A DNA stretch of 64,000 nucleotides, from assembly GCF_030704535.1 (NCBI RefSeq), contig NC_081821.1, positions 7,021,001-7,085,000 on the forward strand. The letters are read 5' to 3'. The stretch is from Vitis vinifera (taxonomy: Eukaryota > Streptophyta > Magnoliopsida > Vitales > Vitaceae). Positions 1 through 11,774 of the stretch are shown here, piece by piece. Numbering within the stretch: position 1 is the first letter of the stretch; each line of letters opens with the position of its first letter. Made by a program: the position numbers and the translations under genes. The notes below the pieces were generated by a model. That model was given only the letters and a program-made list of their open reading frames with translations. It searched no databases and was not told the DNA's origin.

Positions 1-3000
1 AAAGTAACCAGATGTAGATCGCCTATCATCCACTCCACCGGCCCAATCAACATTAGTATATACTTCTATACTCTGATGATCAACATTTTTAGCGAACAAA
101 ATTCCCTTCCCAGGAGCATTCTTCAAATACCTCAAAATACGCATGACTGCATTCATATGTTGCTCTCCAGGATTATGCATGTATTGACTCACTACACTCA
201 ATGCATAAGCAAGATCTGGTTTTGTATGAGCTAAGTACATTAATCTCCCCACAAGTCTCTGGTATCTTCCTTTATCGGTTGATACTTGATTAGGCTCAAC
301 ACACAATTTCAGACTTTCTTCTATTGGTGTATTAACAAGTTGACATCCCGACATTCCAGTCTCCTATAAAAGATCTAAGACATACTTTCTTTGAGACAGA
401 AAAATTCCTTCACTTGATCGAGAAACTTCAATCCCAAGAAAGTATTTCAAATGACCTAGATATTTCATTTTGAATTCTCTAGATAAATAATTTTGCAAAT
501 CTTTTCTTTCTTCAGGATCATTTCCTGTAACTACCATGTCATCCACATATACGATAAATGTCGTAATCTTATCATGTTGCTTTTTCAGGAACAAAGTGTG
601 ATCTGAATTACTTTGACAATAGCCAAAAGCTCTCATTGATTTTGTGAACCTTCCAAACCATGCTCTCGGGGATTGCTTCAACCCATACAATGACTTCTTC
701 AATTTGCACACCTTCTGACATTGCTTTTCTAATACCATGCATCCTGGTGGAAGATCCATATATACTTCTTCAGATAACTCGCCATGCAGAAAGACATTTT
801 TCACATCGAACTATTGTAATGACCAATCTAGGTTTGCAGCTAAAGACAGTAATACTCGAATTGTGTTGATCTTAGCTACAGGTGCAAATGTCTCTGTGTA
901 GTCAATTCCATAAGTTTGAGTGTACCCTTTTGCTACCAGTCTTGCTTTAAATCGTTCAATACTACCATCTACCTTGTACTTCACAGTATAGATCCAACGA
1001 CACCCAACTGGCTTCTTTCTTGGTGGACATTCTACGAGTTCCCATGTTTCATTCTTCTGCAATGATTCCATCTCTTCATTCATGGCTGGTTTCCACCTTG
1101 GATCAACTAAGGCTTCCTACACACTGTTAGGAATAGCTATAGTAAATAATTGATTTACAAATGACTTATTTGATTAAGACAAACGATGGTTAGACACATA
1201 GTTACTCATGAGATATTTGACTTTGGTAGACAATTCAGGTTCATATGTGGGTTTAGGAATACCTCTATTATGACGGTGTGGTAACCGTTTCATGAATGGA
1301 TCAGGTTCCAAATTAAGAACACCCTCAGCAGACGACGATTGGTTTGGTATTTCAGTGAAGACATTTTCGGACCCAAATTGTTGACCACTCATATCCAACT
1401 CACCCGCTTCCTAGTTCACATTCATCCTCCTCAGAGATATGATAATCATAATCGAGAGTCTGAATTTCCTTATGGTACTCCCCCTGAAGTTTAGACTCAG
1501 ATGAAAAATACATTGAATCTTCATGAAACACCACATCCATTGTAATAAACATTTGTTGAGTTGGAGGATGGTAACATCGATATCCCTTTTTGTGCAATGC
1601 ATATCCAACAAACACACATTGCAATGCATGAGAAGTTAACTTGGTGCGTTGGTGTTTGTGTAGATACACAAATGCCACGCAATAAAAAACACGAGGAGGT
1701 AGATTTGGGACGGTTGGGGCAACTACGTCATTAGTAAGAGCTTGGAGAGGTGTTTGGAAGTTAATTGAGTTAGAATGTACCCGATTGATCAAGTATGCGG
1801 CAGATGTGATTGCTTCTCCCCAATAAGATATCAGTATTTTTGCTGCTATCAAGGAAGCACGAACAACCTCTAACAAGTGTCGATTTTTCCATTCAGCGAC
1901 TCCATTTTGCTGGGGTGTATTGGAACAAATAGTTTGATAAATGATGTCATGTTCTTCCAAATACTTTTGAAGATCAGAACTCTGATATTCTCCACCATTA
2001 TCACTACGCAAAACCCGAACCTTTGCATTGTACTGAGTTTCAATCATTTTATGAAAATTTTGAAACAACAAGTTCACTTCATCTTTGGTCTTCATCAAGC
2101 ATAACCATGTCATTCTGGTACAATCATCAATAAAAGTAACAAACCAACGTGAGCCACTCAAAGTTGGGACTTTGGATGGGCCCCAAACATCAGAATGTAT
2201 AACCATAAAAGGAAGCGTACTTTTATTCAAAATTAACGGAAACAAAGTACGATGGCTTTTAGCCAATTCATAAATATCACAACAAAAACCAGAAATATCA
2301 CTCTTTGCAAACAAACTAGGAAACAATATTTTAAATAACCAAAGGAAGCATGTCTCAAATGTCGATGCCACAACCAAATTTCAGACTTTTTCTTCTCCTC
2401 CCCAGATTCATCTACCATCAAGGCTTGTTGCAACTTATTTGAATCCTTTGACTGCAAGTCCAAGTAATATAGTTTTTCCCGCTTAATACCACAACCAATC
2501 GTCTGTTTTGTTTGAATGCCCTTAATCACACAAAATTCAAGCCAAAAAATGACAATATAAGATAAGGCTGTAGTGATTTGAGAAACTGACAAAAGATTGT
2601 ATTCTAGAGATGGAACAACTAAAACAAAATCCAAATTCAAAGTATCAGTAAGAGTTAAGGATCCTTCCCCAATGACTGGGGTTGTGTTACCATTTGCTGT
2701 GGAAACAATTTTTTGTGAGGAAGGTTTAAGGGGTGAAACCTGTCTAGAATCAAAAGTCATGTGATCTGTGCACCAGAATCAATTATCCATGCACTATTAA
2801 TAACATGTGTAAAAGTATTTAAAAACTTACTACCATGATCTGTAGTGGCTACCAATGCAGAGGCTTTCTCAACAACATTAGCCTTTGTTTTTATTTTGGC
2901 AACAGTTGCAGTCGAGGTTTTCTTGGAATCCTTCTTCCATTGATCATGATTATTATCATTAATAACAAAGTGGTGATATCCTAAACATGATCTAAAGGTC

Positions 3001-3130
3001 CATGGTTCAAACCCTCAGTTCCTCATTGTTTTCTTGGTCATACCAAGAGTCGTTGCTTTGAAATTATGGGATATCCAGACTGGTGGGATCAGTCTTATTG
3101 TAGTGAGTGCATTTGAAGGTTGACTTATCA
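1..3130 (-). pseudogene. Broken copia gag-pol reading frame
   Basis: Recognisable blocks on the minus strand are: a gag knuckle remnant near 3050-3130; the protease-type motif WIIDSGA near 2765-2800, followed at once by a frame change; GAG-pre-integrase with HRHLRHASFGYLK near 2330-2370; the integrase core with HSDVWGP and RSDNGGEY at 1400-2377; reverse transcriptase at 364-1083 with YVDDM near 540; and RNase H at 1-360 with DWAGGVDDRRSTSGY. Frame changes occur near 2760, 2330 and 1400. In-frame TAG stops occur near 1115, 808 and 364. At least two of these sit where the family normally has glutamine. The domains are certain; no intact product can be made. Confidence 0.92.
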
Positions 3131-3205
3131 ATATTAGGGCTTGTCTTAGGATGGTTGATCGTTGTCGGACTACCATAGTGACAAAATATCCAGGATTTCA
3201 ATTAC

Positions 3206-3220
3206 ATGGCTCTGATACCA
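3206..3220 (-). other. Copia primer-binding site (initiator Met tRNA type)
   Basis: On the minus strand this reads TGGTATCAGAGCCA, the usual copia PBS complementary to the 3' end of initiator methionine tRNA. It lies 9 bp from the LTR edge, slightly further than the common 0-5 bp, which leaves a small doubt about the exact LTR boundary. Confidence 0.85.
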
Positions 3221-3229
3221 TCTTCAAAT

Positions 3230-3500
3230 TGATAAATGATAGTTTTTTTCATTCATTCTTTCATTCGTTCATGTACAGAGTATATATAAAGGGTAATCAT
3301 CATTCTAAGAATGGGAAAGAATGATACAAGGAAAGAATGATGTAAGGAAATAACAACTAATATCCTAATATCTCAAATTTCCTAATATCTCAACATTCCT
3401 AATATTTCAACTTTCCTAATATCTAAACATTCCTAATATCTCAACACTAAATGATACAAGGAAAGAATGATATAAAGAAAACATTCCTAATATCTCAACA
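3230..3500 (-). repeat. 5' LTR of the copia element
   Basis: On the minus strand this 271-bp segment starts TGTTGAGATATTAGG and ends CTATCATTTATCA, giving TG...CA ends. A TATA-like stretch lies near 3280-3290. ATATCTCAACATTCCTA-type units recur between 3360 and 3500. The partner LTR is outside the window, so the ends rest on the termini and the nearby PBS. Confidence 0.8.
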
Positions 3501-4812
3501 CCATAGTGATGCCAACAACGATGGAGGCAAGACAAACAACGAAGATTGAGTGGAGGAACAAACGAAGGAAGGAGGAAGGTTGGGTTGGGGTTTTAAAATA
3601 AAATGATCATTTTGCCTTTACTTAAAGAGGTAACGTTGAGAGTACATGTGTCTTTCATCTAATTAAAATAACATCATCACTCCAAAATATATATATTGCA
3701 TGCAATTATAAAACATGAAAGACACATTATTCGATTTTAAACTCGATGAGGCAATATGTATAATACGTTATAAGTTAGAGGGTAAAGTATAATAAATTCT
3801 AATATTAAATATGTTTTCAAAATTGTATATTATTGTCCAATATCACAATTTTTATTATATAATAAAACAACTTTACATGTAATATTTTTATTATCTGTTG
3901 GATTTCTTTCAATATTTTTTTATAAATTATAATCAATTTATATCCTATCTATATTTTTTTTCTCAGATTTTCACATGATATTTTCATAAAATCGGATCAC
4001 CAATATTTCTTCCTATAGTTTGATGATTTTCTAGAATACCCAGGATCCCCTAGGGAATCCCCTATAACGCTAAAATTAGAGGAACACAACGATATAGATG
4101 AGGGTGAATGTGACTGTCCTTTGCCTTCCTCTTCATGCAAGGCCCCCTTTTATATTGTTTTATTAGAATTCCATTGGTGTGTGACGTAAGATGTGGGATA
4201 TTTTCCGTAGCCCATGTGGGTTCTCCCCATTAACGTATGCACTTGGGAGGAATGGGGGGACACCCACTAGCCAATGTCAAAGGAAACAAGGGTAATAAGG
4301 TACTAATTTAAAAAAAATATTTATTAAAATAACTATTTTGAAAAAATGCAAGGTGGGCACTATGAGATGAGAATTATTTTGTTCAGATTCTTTTTTTCAT
4401 CCATATTTTGCGGAGTTGGCATGTTTACATAATTTCCCCTTATTTTAATAAAAAATATTAAATTAAATAACAATCATTTTTTTTCCTAACTCTTTCAACG
4501 AGAACGATGAAACAACTTTAATTTAAAAAAAAATCATAATTTTTAAGAAATGTGACTTGTTTATGGGATAAAATGTAAATTTTAGTAAAAGCGAGATTGA
4601 AAGTTCGTTTGATTGTAATTTTAGAAAATATTTTTATTTTTTTTAATATTTGAAAAAATAAATCATTTAGAAAAACAAGATAAGCACCTTGTCTTCATTT
4701 TTAAACAATAAAAACATTTCTCAAAAAATTGTTTTCCCTACTACCATAAAAAAATAAAAAAAGTGGAAAAAACACTAGTACGTAAAGGCTCAATTCGTTT
4801 GCAGAACCACTC
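3501..4812. other. AT-rich intergenic DNA upstream of the first PPR gene
   Basis: No convincing coding region. The only notable short motif is TGACGTAAG at 4182-4190, next to an inverted CCAAT (ATTGG) at 4173-4177; this resembles an as-1/bZIP site, but a single copy is weak evidence. The last 500 bp are A/T homopolymer-rich, as is common in front of plant genes. Confidence 0.5.
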
Positions 4813-4851
4813 ATGGCTTCACTCATTCTCTTCAACCTCGCGGGTCCATGA
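4813..4851 (+). CDS. Tiny upstream ORF overlapping the PPR start codon
   Basis: An ATG at 4813 opens a 12-codon ORF (MASLILFNLAGP) whose TGA at 4849-4851 overlaps the ATG of the PPR gene in the tetranucleotide ATGA. If the leader starts upstream of 4813, ribosomes would meet this ATG first and reach the main ORF by leaky scanning or reinitiation. The peptide also looks like the start of an organelle presequence, so a lost reading-frame link to the main ORF is possible. Transcription of this leader is not shown by the sequence. Confidence 0.4.
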   Translation: MASLILFNLAGP

Positions 4852-6683
4852 GTTCGAGGCTAAACCCACCTCCATCTTCAACCGATATGTCCAAATGGCT
4901 AACCATGATTCGCAGACACGCTTCAGACGCCAACCCTTTTCATGCAATCTCTTTCTTTAAAGCCATTCCGAGAAATCAACGTGAGAATGCCCCACTTGAT
5001 GATCACTTCGTATATGCTTCCTTGATCAAAGCTTGTAACAGACTGTCTGCAATTCGTGAAGGACGATCGATACACTGTCATGTTCTAAGGTTTGGGTTGG
5101 ACTACAATGTTAATGTGCTGAATGCTCTTGTTTATCTTTATTCGAGTGCGGAGAAGTCGATGGGCTGTGCTTGTGCTCTGTTTGATAAAATTCCTGAGAA
5201 AACGATTGTTACAGTTAACTGTATGATATCTGGGTTTGTGAAGAACAAGCGCTTTCATGCGGGTGTGGGCTTGTTTAATCGAGTTCTGGGAGGTGGTTTT
5301 GATTTGAGAGTGAAACCAAATTATGTTACTTTGGTGATTTTGATTTCTGGGTGCGTTGAGTTTGGGAGGTTTAGCATTGGGAATTCCCTGCATTCTTATT
5401 GTTGCAAAACGAGTTTGGATTTGAAGAATGAGGTCCGTAATGCGCTTATCCATTTATATGCGGAATTTGAATATATGGATGCTGCTGCTAAGCTGTTTCA
5501 TGAAACGAACGTGAGGGATTTGGTTTCTTGGAACACTATGATTGCAGGGTATGCTAAGAATAATGACTGTAGAAATGCCTTTTCCTTGTTTAGAGAAATG
5601 AGAATTGGGAATGTTGAATGTGATAGAGTATCTCTGGTTAGCTTGATTTCAGCATGTACTAATAGTAGAGATCTCCACATGGGGAAAGCGGTTCATGCAT
5701 TTATAAAAGTAAGTGGAATGGAGATGATGATTCATTTTGAGACTGCATTGATCAACATGTATTCCAAATGTGGATCCATAGAGTTAGGTAGAAAAGTTTT
5801 TGATGAACTAGCAGATGAAAATATTGCATCTTGGAACTCCATGATATATGGGTATGTCGAGTGTGGGTTTAATATTGAGGCTTTGAGTCTCTGGAATGTT
5901 ATTCAGTCTAGAAAGATAAAACCAGATGAAGTGACAATGCTAGGATTGATATCAGCTTGCCGGAGTTCAGGAGATTTGCATCAGGGAATTCAAATAAATT
6001 CTTATATAGAGAGCAGTGATCATCTTAGTGGGAGTACAGTCCTTTGCAATGCTCTTATTGATATGTATGCAAAATGTGGGAGTATGGATCGAGCTGAAAC
6101 TGTTTTTAGTAAGATGCCCAGAAGAGATGTTATCTCTTGGACTTCAATCATAGTAGGTTATGCAATCAATGGTGAAGGAGAGGAAGCCCTTCTTGCTTTT
6201 CGGAAAATGGGTGCTGAGAAAATTGAACCAAATTCTGTCACATTTCTTGGAGTTCTGTCAGCATGTGACCATGCTGGCTTGGTTGACAAAGGCAAAAACT
6301 TGTATGATATTATGTGTAAGTACTACCACATAGAGCCAAAGATTGAGCACTGTGGATGCATGGTTGATATGCATGCAAGAGCTGGAATGCTAGAAGAGGC
6401 GTACAAGTTTGTGAAGGACATGCCAGTAGAGCCAAATGCAGTTGTTTGGAGGATGTTAATTAATGCTTGTAGAGTTCATGGAGATTTTAATTTGGGGTTG
6501 AACTTAGTGAGTGGGCTCATTGACGTAAAGACAGAACATGGTCCCGAAGATCATGTTATTTCCTCAAACATTTTTGCTGAAGCAGGAAGATGGGATGATG
6601 TTTTACAAGAAAGAAGTTTGATGGTAGCCCAAAAAGCTGTAAAACTACCAGGAAAAAGCTCAATTGCAGACTCACTTGAGTGA
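4848..6683 (+). CDS. PPR protein, PLS class with C-terminal E motif
   Basis: Intronless 611-codon ORF. After about 55 residues, repeats of the PLS type follow one another. Signature stretches are NALVYLYSS, VSWNTMIAGYAKN, NMYSKCGSIELGRKVFDE, SWNSMIYGYVECG, NALIDMYAKCGSMDRAETVF, SWTSIIVGYAINGEGEEAL and TFLGVLSACDHAGLVDKG. The last ~90 residues match an E motif (CMVDMHARAGMLEEAYKF, then EPNAVVWRMLINACRVHG). There is no DYW deaminase domain. Such proteins bind organelle RNA in a sequence-specific way and usually direct C-to-U editing with a partner supplying the deaminase. The N-terminus is basic, Ser/Pro-rich and poor in acids, as in an organelle presequence. I cannot name the ortholog. The start was chosen as the first ATG of the open frame; a second Met is about 13 codons in. 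Confidence 0.93.
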   Translation: MSSRLNPPPSSTDMSKWLTMIRRHASDANPFHAISFFKAIPRNQRENAPLDDHFVYASLIKACNRLSAIREGRSIHCHVLRFGLDYNVNVLNALVYLYSSAEKSMGCACALFDKIPEKTIVTVNCMISGFVKNKRFHAGVGLFNRVLGGGFDLRVKPNYVTLVILISGCVEFGRFSIGNSLHSYCCKTSLDLKNEVRNALIHLYAEFEYMDAAAKLFHETNVRDLVSWNTMIAGYAKNNDCRNAFSLFREMRIGNVECDRVSLVSLISACTNSRDLHMGKAVHAFIKVSGMEMMIHFETALINMYSKCGSIELGRKVFDELADENIASWNSMIYGYVECGFNIEALSLWNVIQSRKIKPDEVTMLGLISACRSSGDLHQGIQINSYIESSDHLSGSTVLCNALIDMYAKCGSMDRAETVFSKMPRRDVISWTSIIVGYAINGEGEEALLAFRKMGAEKIEPNSVTFLGVLSACDHAGLVDKGKNLYDIMCKYYHIEPKIEHCGCMVDMHARAGMLEEAYKFVKDMPVEPNAVVWRMLINACRVHGDFNLGLNLVSGLIDVKTEHGPEDHVISSNIFAEAGRWDDVLQERSLMVAQKAVKLPGKSSIADSLE

Positions 6684-7861
6684 CTTCATTGTGTGAGGTT
6701 TAAGGCATCTTGAGGTAAATATGACTGTTTGATGTCTAAGCTAGAAACAATCTCTTAATTTCTCCCCTGTCCAGACCATCAATAGCAGCACAGGTGGCAT
6801 TCATCTTCAAGTACTCTACATCGCAGCCCCAATATCCAACTGGCAAAACTTAATTAAGGTGTCGCTTTTGAACTCCAGTAGGAAGTGCACGGCTCAGTAA
6901 ATTGATCCATGATTGTTATAAATATCATTCCTGACTTGGTTTCAAGAGTGCTACTCAGCAAAGTCTTATGATTCTTATCTCATCTATTTGGGGTTGGCCC
7001 AGCTCAACTATTCAACTAAAATTTTTATGCTGGCTGGCAAGCACCCCCTTCTTTACATCCTGGCAGAGTTGTATGATTCCATTATTATCAAATAATTGGT
7101 AACTACTTTCTGCAGGTTTGTGCCAAAGAAACTTTCATTTGGGAATGCAAACCTGAGCAGCGTCATCATCGATCATATTTGATTCCTGGCAGAGATTGCC
7201 TTCCTTGTCTGCCATACTAATAAATCTGGTCTTGTTCCATATTTCCAATCATTCTAGGCACGGCTCTTCAATATTGGATCTCTCCATCTTTAGGATTTGT
7301 ATCTTGGAAGTTTTTATCATTCAATGTATAACCAAAATGTTATCCATTGATACTGACCCAATTATGATGTTTGTTAAACAGATACAAATTGTCCAGCTTG
7401 ATCATTATATTTCTACTTATCCTTCCAGGATTGCTCCTATGTTCCAGCAATTTCAGTAGATAGCAGAATGGGTGGCCCTTCGAATAATGTAGTTGTTCCC
7501 TTTTGTTCTATCAATGTATTTGTTCTGGGCTATGCTGTAGTTGGTACCTTTTTTGTATCAATGCATTTGTTACCAACTATGATGATTATCTCTTGAAAAC
7601 AGAATGTCTAACATAAAAATTATGATTTTGGCTACAAATAAGGCCAAATGGAGAAAGTTATTCTAAACCGGGCCCCATGTATGATAGATTTCAAAATATT
7701 CATATTCAGCAGTAGGTTAAAGCAGCAGACTGCCGAGATGGAAATTACAAAATCTAAGATGGCATTTGGAAACATTGAAAAGCAGTGCTTGGATTCCTTT
7801 CCCTATAACAGAAACAAAAACAAGACTATATTTCCAACTTTTTCCTTTACAGAACTTGTGC
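6684..7861. other. 3' flank between convergent PPR and TRIP4-like genes
   Basis: About 1.2 kb between the stop codons of two convergent genes. It should hold both 3' UTRs. No domain-bearing ORF, tRNA or clear repeat is visible. Confidence 0.5.
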
Positions 7862-7864
7862 TTC

Positions 7865-10800
7865 TTAACGGTAATCCAGGGAACATGCATCATCATCTTC
7901 CACACGCAAACCTCCATTTACTGAAGGCCTCTGCCAAAGCTTGCCATTTGAAGATGTTTCCAGCTGATTATCTGGCATAAATTGTTTTAATTCATTGCTG
8001 TCATGTTGCACCCTTCCAGTTATCTCCAAGCGCATACCATTCCCTAGGCTCTTGTTTAGTTGTTTCCCTTTAGCAGGCTTCCTATTTGGTCCTGGGTCCA
8101 TAAAGATTGGTTGTACCTTGAGAGTTGGGTTTGGTTTAATCCGGTTTATTTCTCTTTCATCTGGTGGCCTTAGTATTCTGTTCTCTGATTCTAATTCTGA
8201 AACTTCATCTTGATTCACCATCACCTAAAAAAAACATGAGAAGAAAACTCCTGTTAGTTGAGCTAAACCAGTTGTTAAAAAAATACATGACCTAAGATGG
8301 GAAAAGCAAATATGAGGTGGGAACCATCATGGGAAAACCATATTAAGAAATTTTTGTGTGTCCATGATAATGAATGCACAATAAATTTTTATGGTTACGA
8401 AAGACAAGCAGTGGACAGAGAGTAAAGATAACTTGTTCTGCAGATAGTTGCACAGAAATGCGTAGATATCAATAAAAGGACCAAATATGCACCCAAATTC
8501 AACTTAAAACTTGCAATGAGATGGAAGATTCATGCCTGCACAGAGCAACAACAACATAAAAGACAGTCCACTATTAATACCTTGCGGCCAACCAAGTCAA
8601 AAGTCACAATCACTTTATTCCGTTTGGCTTGCTCAGCTGCTTCAATCTCCTGCTTTTTCTTCCTTAATAGTTCCTTCTCCTAAGATTAAAAAAAAAAAAA
8701 AAGGAAAAAAAGAAAAAAATTAACAAATTTTTTGCAGTATGTTCTCCTGGATTTAAGACATGCTTGCATTTGTATACAGGTTGGATCCGAAGAATACCTC
8801 CACTGACAGCCAACTGTTCCCCTCAATTTCGTAGTAGTCACTTTGGTCATCTATAACTGTTGTACGTGCTGCAGAATCCCGGTCATACTCAACAAGTCTC
8901 TTTGCGTAAGCTTCAGCTGCTGCTTCAGCATCTGTTAGGGGAACAATGCTTTCATCCAGACCGGCATATGTGCTTCCTTCTCTTAGCACAAGGGCACCAC
9001 AAAAACTGCATGGCCCCTCTCCCTCTTGTTCGCAAACTATCTTGCCACAAGATAAACAATTGCTCACCAGTGTGTGCTGACGGGCTTGGCATGTACATGG
9101 TTTTCCTTGCTTGAATACAATAGACCCTTTTGCAGCCTCTGCAAGTGAAACAACTTTGCCAGCTTTTTTCTTTCTAGAGCCACCTTGGTTTGCTACGTGT
9201 GTGTTTCTTGAATTGCTGGTATCGGTTGGAGCCTGTTTTTCCTGATTAACAGGGACCATAACCTGTTTCTGTGTTCTCAATGGTTTCTTGGCTCCTCCAA
9301 AGGAACCTTCATTCGACGGTGGTTTAACATAGGCGTGTAATTTGGAAGTTGGAACATCTGGGGTGCTGCTATGGGAATCCTTGTGACCTCTTCGTCGTAA
9401 ATATTCCTCAATTACACTTTGGCCAGCTTCCTGACCAATGATATTCTGTAAAGGAAAATAAAACCAAGAAATATAAAATTGCAACATAAACATGACATTT
9501 ATCCTATACATATATTCTCTCCTTTCATTAATATGCATCATACTCAAACAATATAGTCACTTCTCCTTCATATTCTAAAACATCACTGTATAAAGCAAGA
9601 ATCATATGATGAAATAAATTGCATGTTTACAAAAAAAGAAGTGAACTGACAATGATCAATCTAAAATGCATGCACAGCATTTGAATCCTTGCATGCTAAC
9701 AGGGTGTTATGCTTGCTCAGACAACTGTTCCAAATATTCCAACACAAATAAGGCATTGAGGTCTGATAATCCTAATTTTGGTCTACTAAAATAGAACAAA
9801 TTCAGACATAATTATATAAAGATAGCTATTTATTTCATTAGGGGCAGTTACCAGTAAGGGACTTCCCAAAGGGAACAGACTCAATTTGGTATAATATATC
9901 CTCCCTATGGGAGTGTTCCACTCAGCATCAAAATAACAGGTTAAATCAAGTACAGTATTCAAGACCCTGTTTGTAATAATAACTGGATGACCTAAATCAC
10001 CAATGTTACTGAACCCACTGCATCTAAAAACATGTATTCCAACAGTTAAACCTTTCTTTGATATAGATTCTCTATTCCTCACTGGTACAGAAAATATCAC
10101 ACTGTGAAGTGCAGACAAGGAAATAAAATCTCCCTTCTCTCTGATATATGAATGAGAAAAAATCCCTGAATCAATCCCCTTACCATGGGCCAATGTACCT
10201 CAGTGAACCAGATGGGCCAAAATTGTCTTAACCCTCATTATTTTAGTTAGGTTTAAGTCTAACAAGAATAATATTCTAGGACCAGCAATTCATTTATTTT
10301 CAAATCAATCCAATTACAATCTATTATTTGATTGACTAATCCTTACAAATATATTTATATTATTTATTAAATATATTAATTATTAATACTATTAAATAAT
10401 GAATCCCCATTTCATTTATACATGGTCTGCTATAAGGAGAAGATAATAAAAATGAAAAATGAAATAGAAAGATGCAATTCAAATAACTGTAAATGTAATT
10501 ATGAGCATAATGAGACATTCTCAGCTTTCGTTCAGAAAGGTGGAAGCTAAGATAAAAAGGAAGAATCAACCATTCAAGTACGCTGAATTGTACGAGAAAG
10601 ATGAGAAGGGATAAAGACATGTGTGGTACAAATCTCATCTACACTACTGAATGGGGATATAAAAATGATAGAATCATTTCTGATTGAACCAAAGACGGTC
10701 CCTGATTGCATTAGCTCGGTCTCCAACTAATATGAATTTCTAACTACCCCAAGCAACAAAGTTCAATCTGAACCAAAAGTTCAAAATTTTAAACATCCAT

Positions 10801-11546
10801 ATTCAGTTTATCAGTTTCAACCTTCTTGAACTTCAATAACCCACAACTTCATTCTAATCAAGTACATGCATATTTCAACTACTTGGCATTCGCTAAATGA
10901 ATTAATTTTTAGCATTAAGCTTCACATGAAATCATTTCTACTGTTAGATCCTCGACAATCTAGCTATCCCTCTGTCCACACTGCCTCAATCCCAATCTTT
11001 TCAACCACCCCACCCCTTTTGGTCAACTATAATAAAATCAATAGTCTGTAACCTGAATTGAAGGACAGCAGAAGCTTAATCTATAATATCCAAATACATC
11101 ATGTTTAACAACAGAATTTAAACCTTGAGAGAAGCCCATTCAGGAGAAACGTAATTTTAGGCTAAAAATTTGAAATTGTTTCCAGGAGTCAAGGATTTGG
11201 GCATTTTGGGGTGAAAAACAAGGATTGAAAAATTGTCACTTGCATTGCAGCAAGAAACAAGAATACAGATGGTCATATCAGTTCTCTAAGATATGGGTGT
11301 GACTGGTGTGAAAAAAATTGAAAGTAATCAATCTAAAATTCAAATAATAATCGCATAAAATGGAGAGATTAAAGATTAGAGAGAAGAGATACGAACATGG
11401 AGGTATTCTTGGGCGTCAAGGGGAGGAGCGAGCTCGCAGTAAGAGACAAGTCCTGAGATGATGTCTTCGTCTAAGTCTAGACCCGTTTCCATTCCTTTGC
11501 ACAGTTCTATCAACGCCTTCTCCAGCCATTGCCCTGAATTTTCCAT
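7865..11546 (-). CDS. TRIP4: Activating signal cointegrator 1 (TRIP4/ASC-1)-like zinc-finger protein, 4 exons
   Basis: Minus-strand exons: 11546-11397, 9445-8798, 8679-8581 and 8224-7865, all joined in phase 0, encoding 50+216+33+119 = 418 residues. Introns are GT-AG; the first is about 1.95 kb. The start is ATG at 11546, in a stretch beginning MENSGQWLEKAL. Residues 51-70 contain VIEEYLRRRG. A C2HC5 zinc finger follows with C167, C169, H174, C180, C183, C188, C196 and C199. Exon 3 is a charged helix (KKKQEIEAAEQAKRNK). In animals TRIP4 is a transcription coactivator subunit of the ASCC complex, which also splits collided ribosomes. The human protein carries a C-terminal ASCH domain that I do not see here. 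The length resembles the Arabidopsis homolog as I recall it (At3g47610). The last exon is rich in basic and polar residues. Confidence 0.92.
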
Positions 11547-11774
11547 TCTTCCTCTCTCTCACTCTCTCTCTCTCTCTCTCTCTTCCTGATCGAAGGATTT
11601 TGTTCTTGATTTCGCCTCCTACTCAAAGAAAACTTTTCCCCTGTATAGTTTTCACCTTCTCAACGACGTCGTTTCAACTATTGCATCCCTTCGTCTCTTT
11701 GTAAAAATAGAAAATCTTGTAAAAATACATTAAGGTTAATTTTATTCACCATCTTAAAGGTGTCGGTTAAATAT
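11547..11774 (-). promoter_or_regulatory. Residual 5' flank of the TRIP4-like gene
   Basis: Only 228 bp separate the start codon from the retrotransposon edge. The stretch holds a CT repeat (about 11557-11585; GA-rich on the sense strand), typical of plant 5' UTRs, and the perfect 12-bp palindrome AACGACGTCGTT at 11662-11673 with a GACGTC (C-box, bZIP-type) core. No clear TATA box is seen. Any more distal control elements were moved 22 kb away by the insertion. Confidence 0.55.
11770..11774. other. Target-site duplication, left copy (AATAT)
   Basis: The 5 bp before the left LTR are AATAT and exactly match the 5 bp after the right LTR (34030-34034). This defines the element as one intact insertion. 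Confidence 0.95.

Larger units (their letters stand above)
1..3500 (-). mobile_element. Decayed Ty1/copia LTR retrotransposon, 3' part off the left edge
   Basis: Read on the minus strand the order is LTR (3230-3500), primer-binding site, gag zinc-knuckle remnant, protease motif, GAG-pre-integrase, integrase, reverse transcriptase, RNase H. Integrase before reverse transcriptase is the copia order. The RNase H part continues past position 1, so the other LTR is outside the window. The gag N-terminal region is missing: the zinc-knuckle remnant lies only about 100 bp from the PBS. Several stops and frame changes show it is not autonomous. The 5 bp next to the LTR (3501-3505, CCATA) would be the target-site duplication, but the partner copy is not visible. 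Confidence 0.93.

Noticed and set aside
4763-4960. 65-codon plus-strand ORF overlapping the PPR start
   Set aside because: Out of frame with the PPR repeats and without similarity; shadow of the gene.
9786-10638. ORFs inside the first TRIP4 intron
   Set aside because: AT-rich intron DNA with no domain; the exon structure joins cleanly across it.
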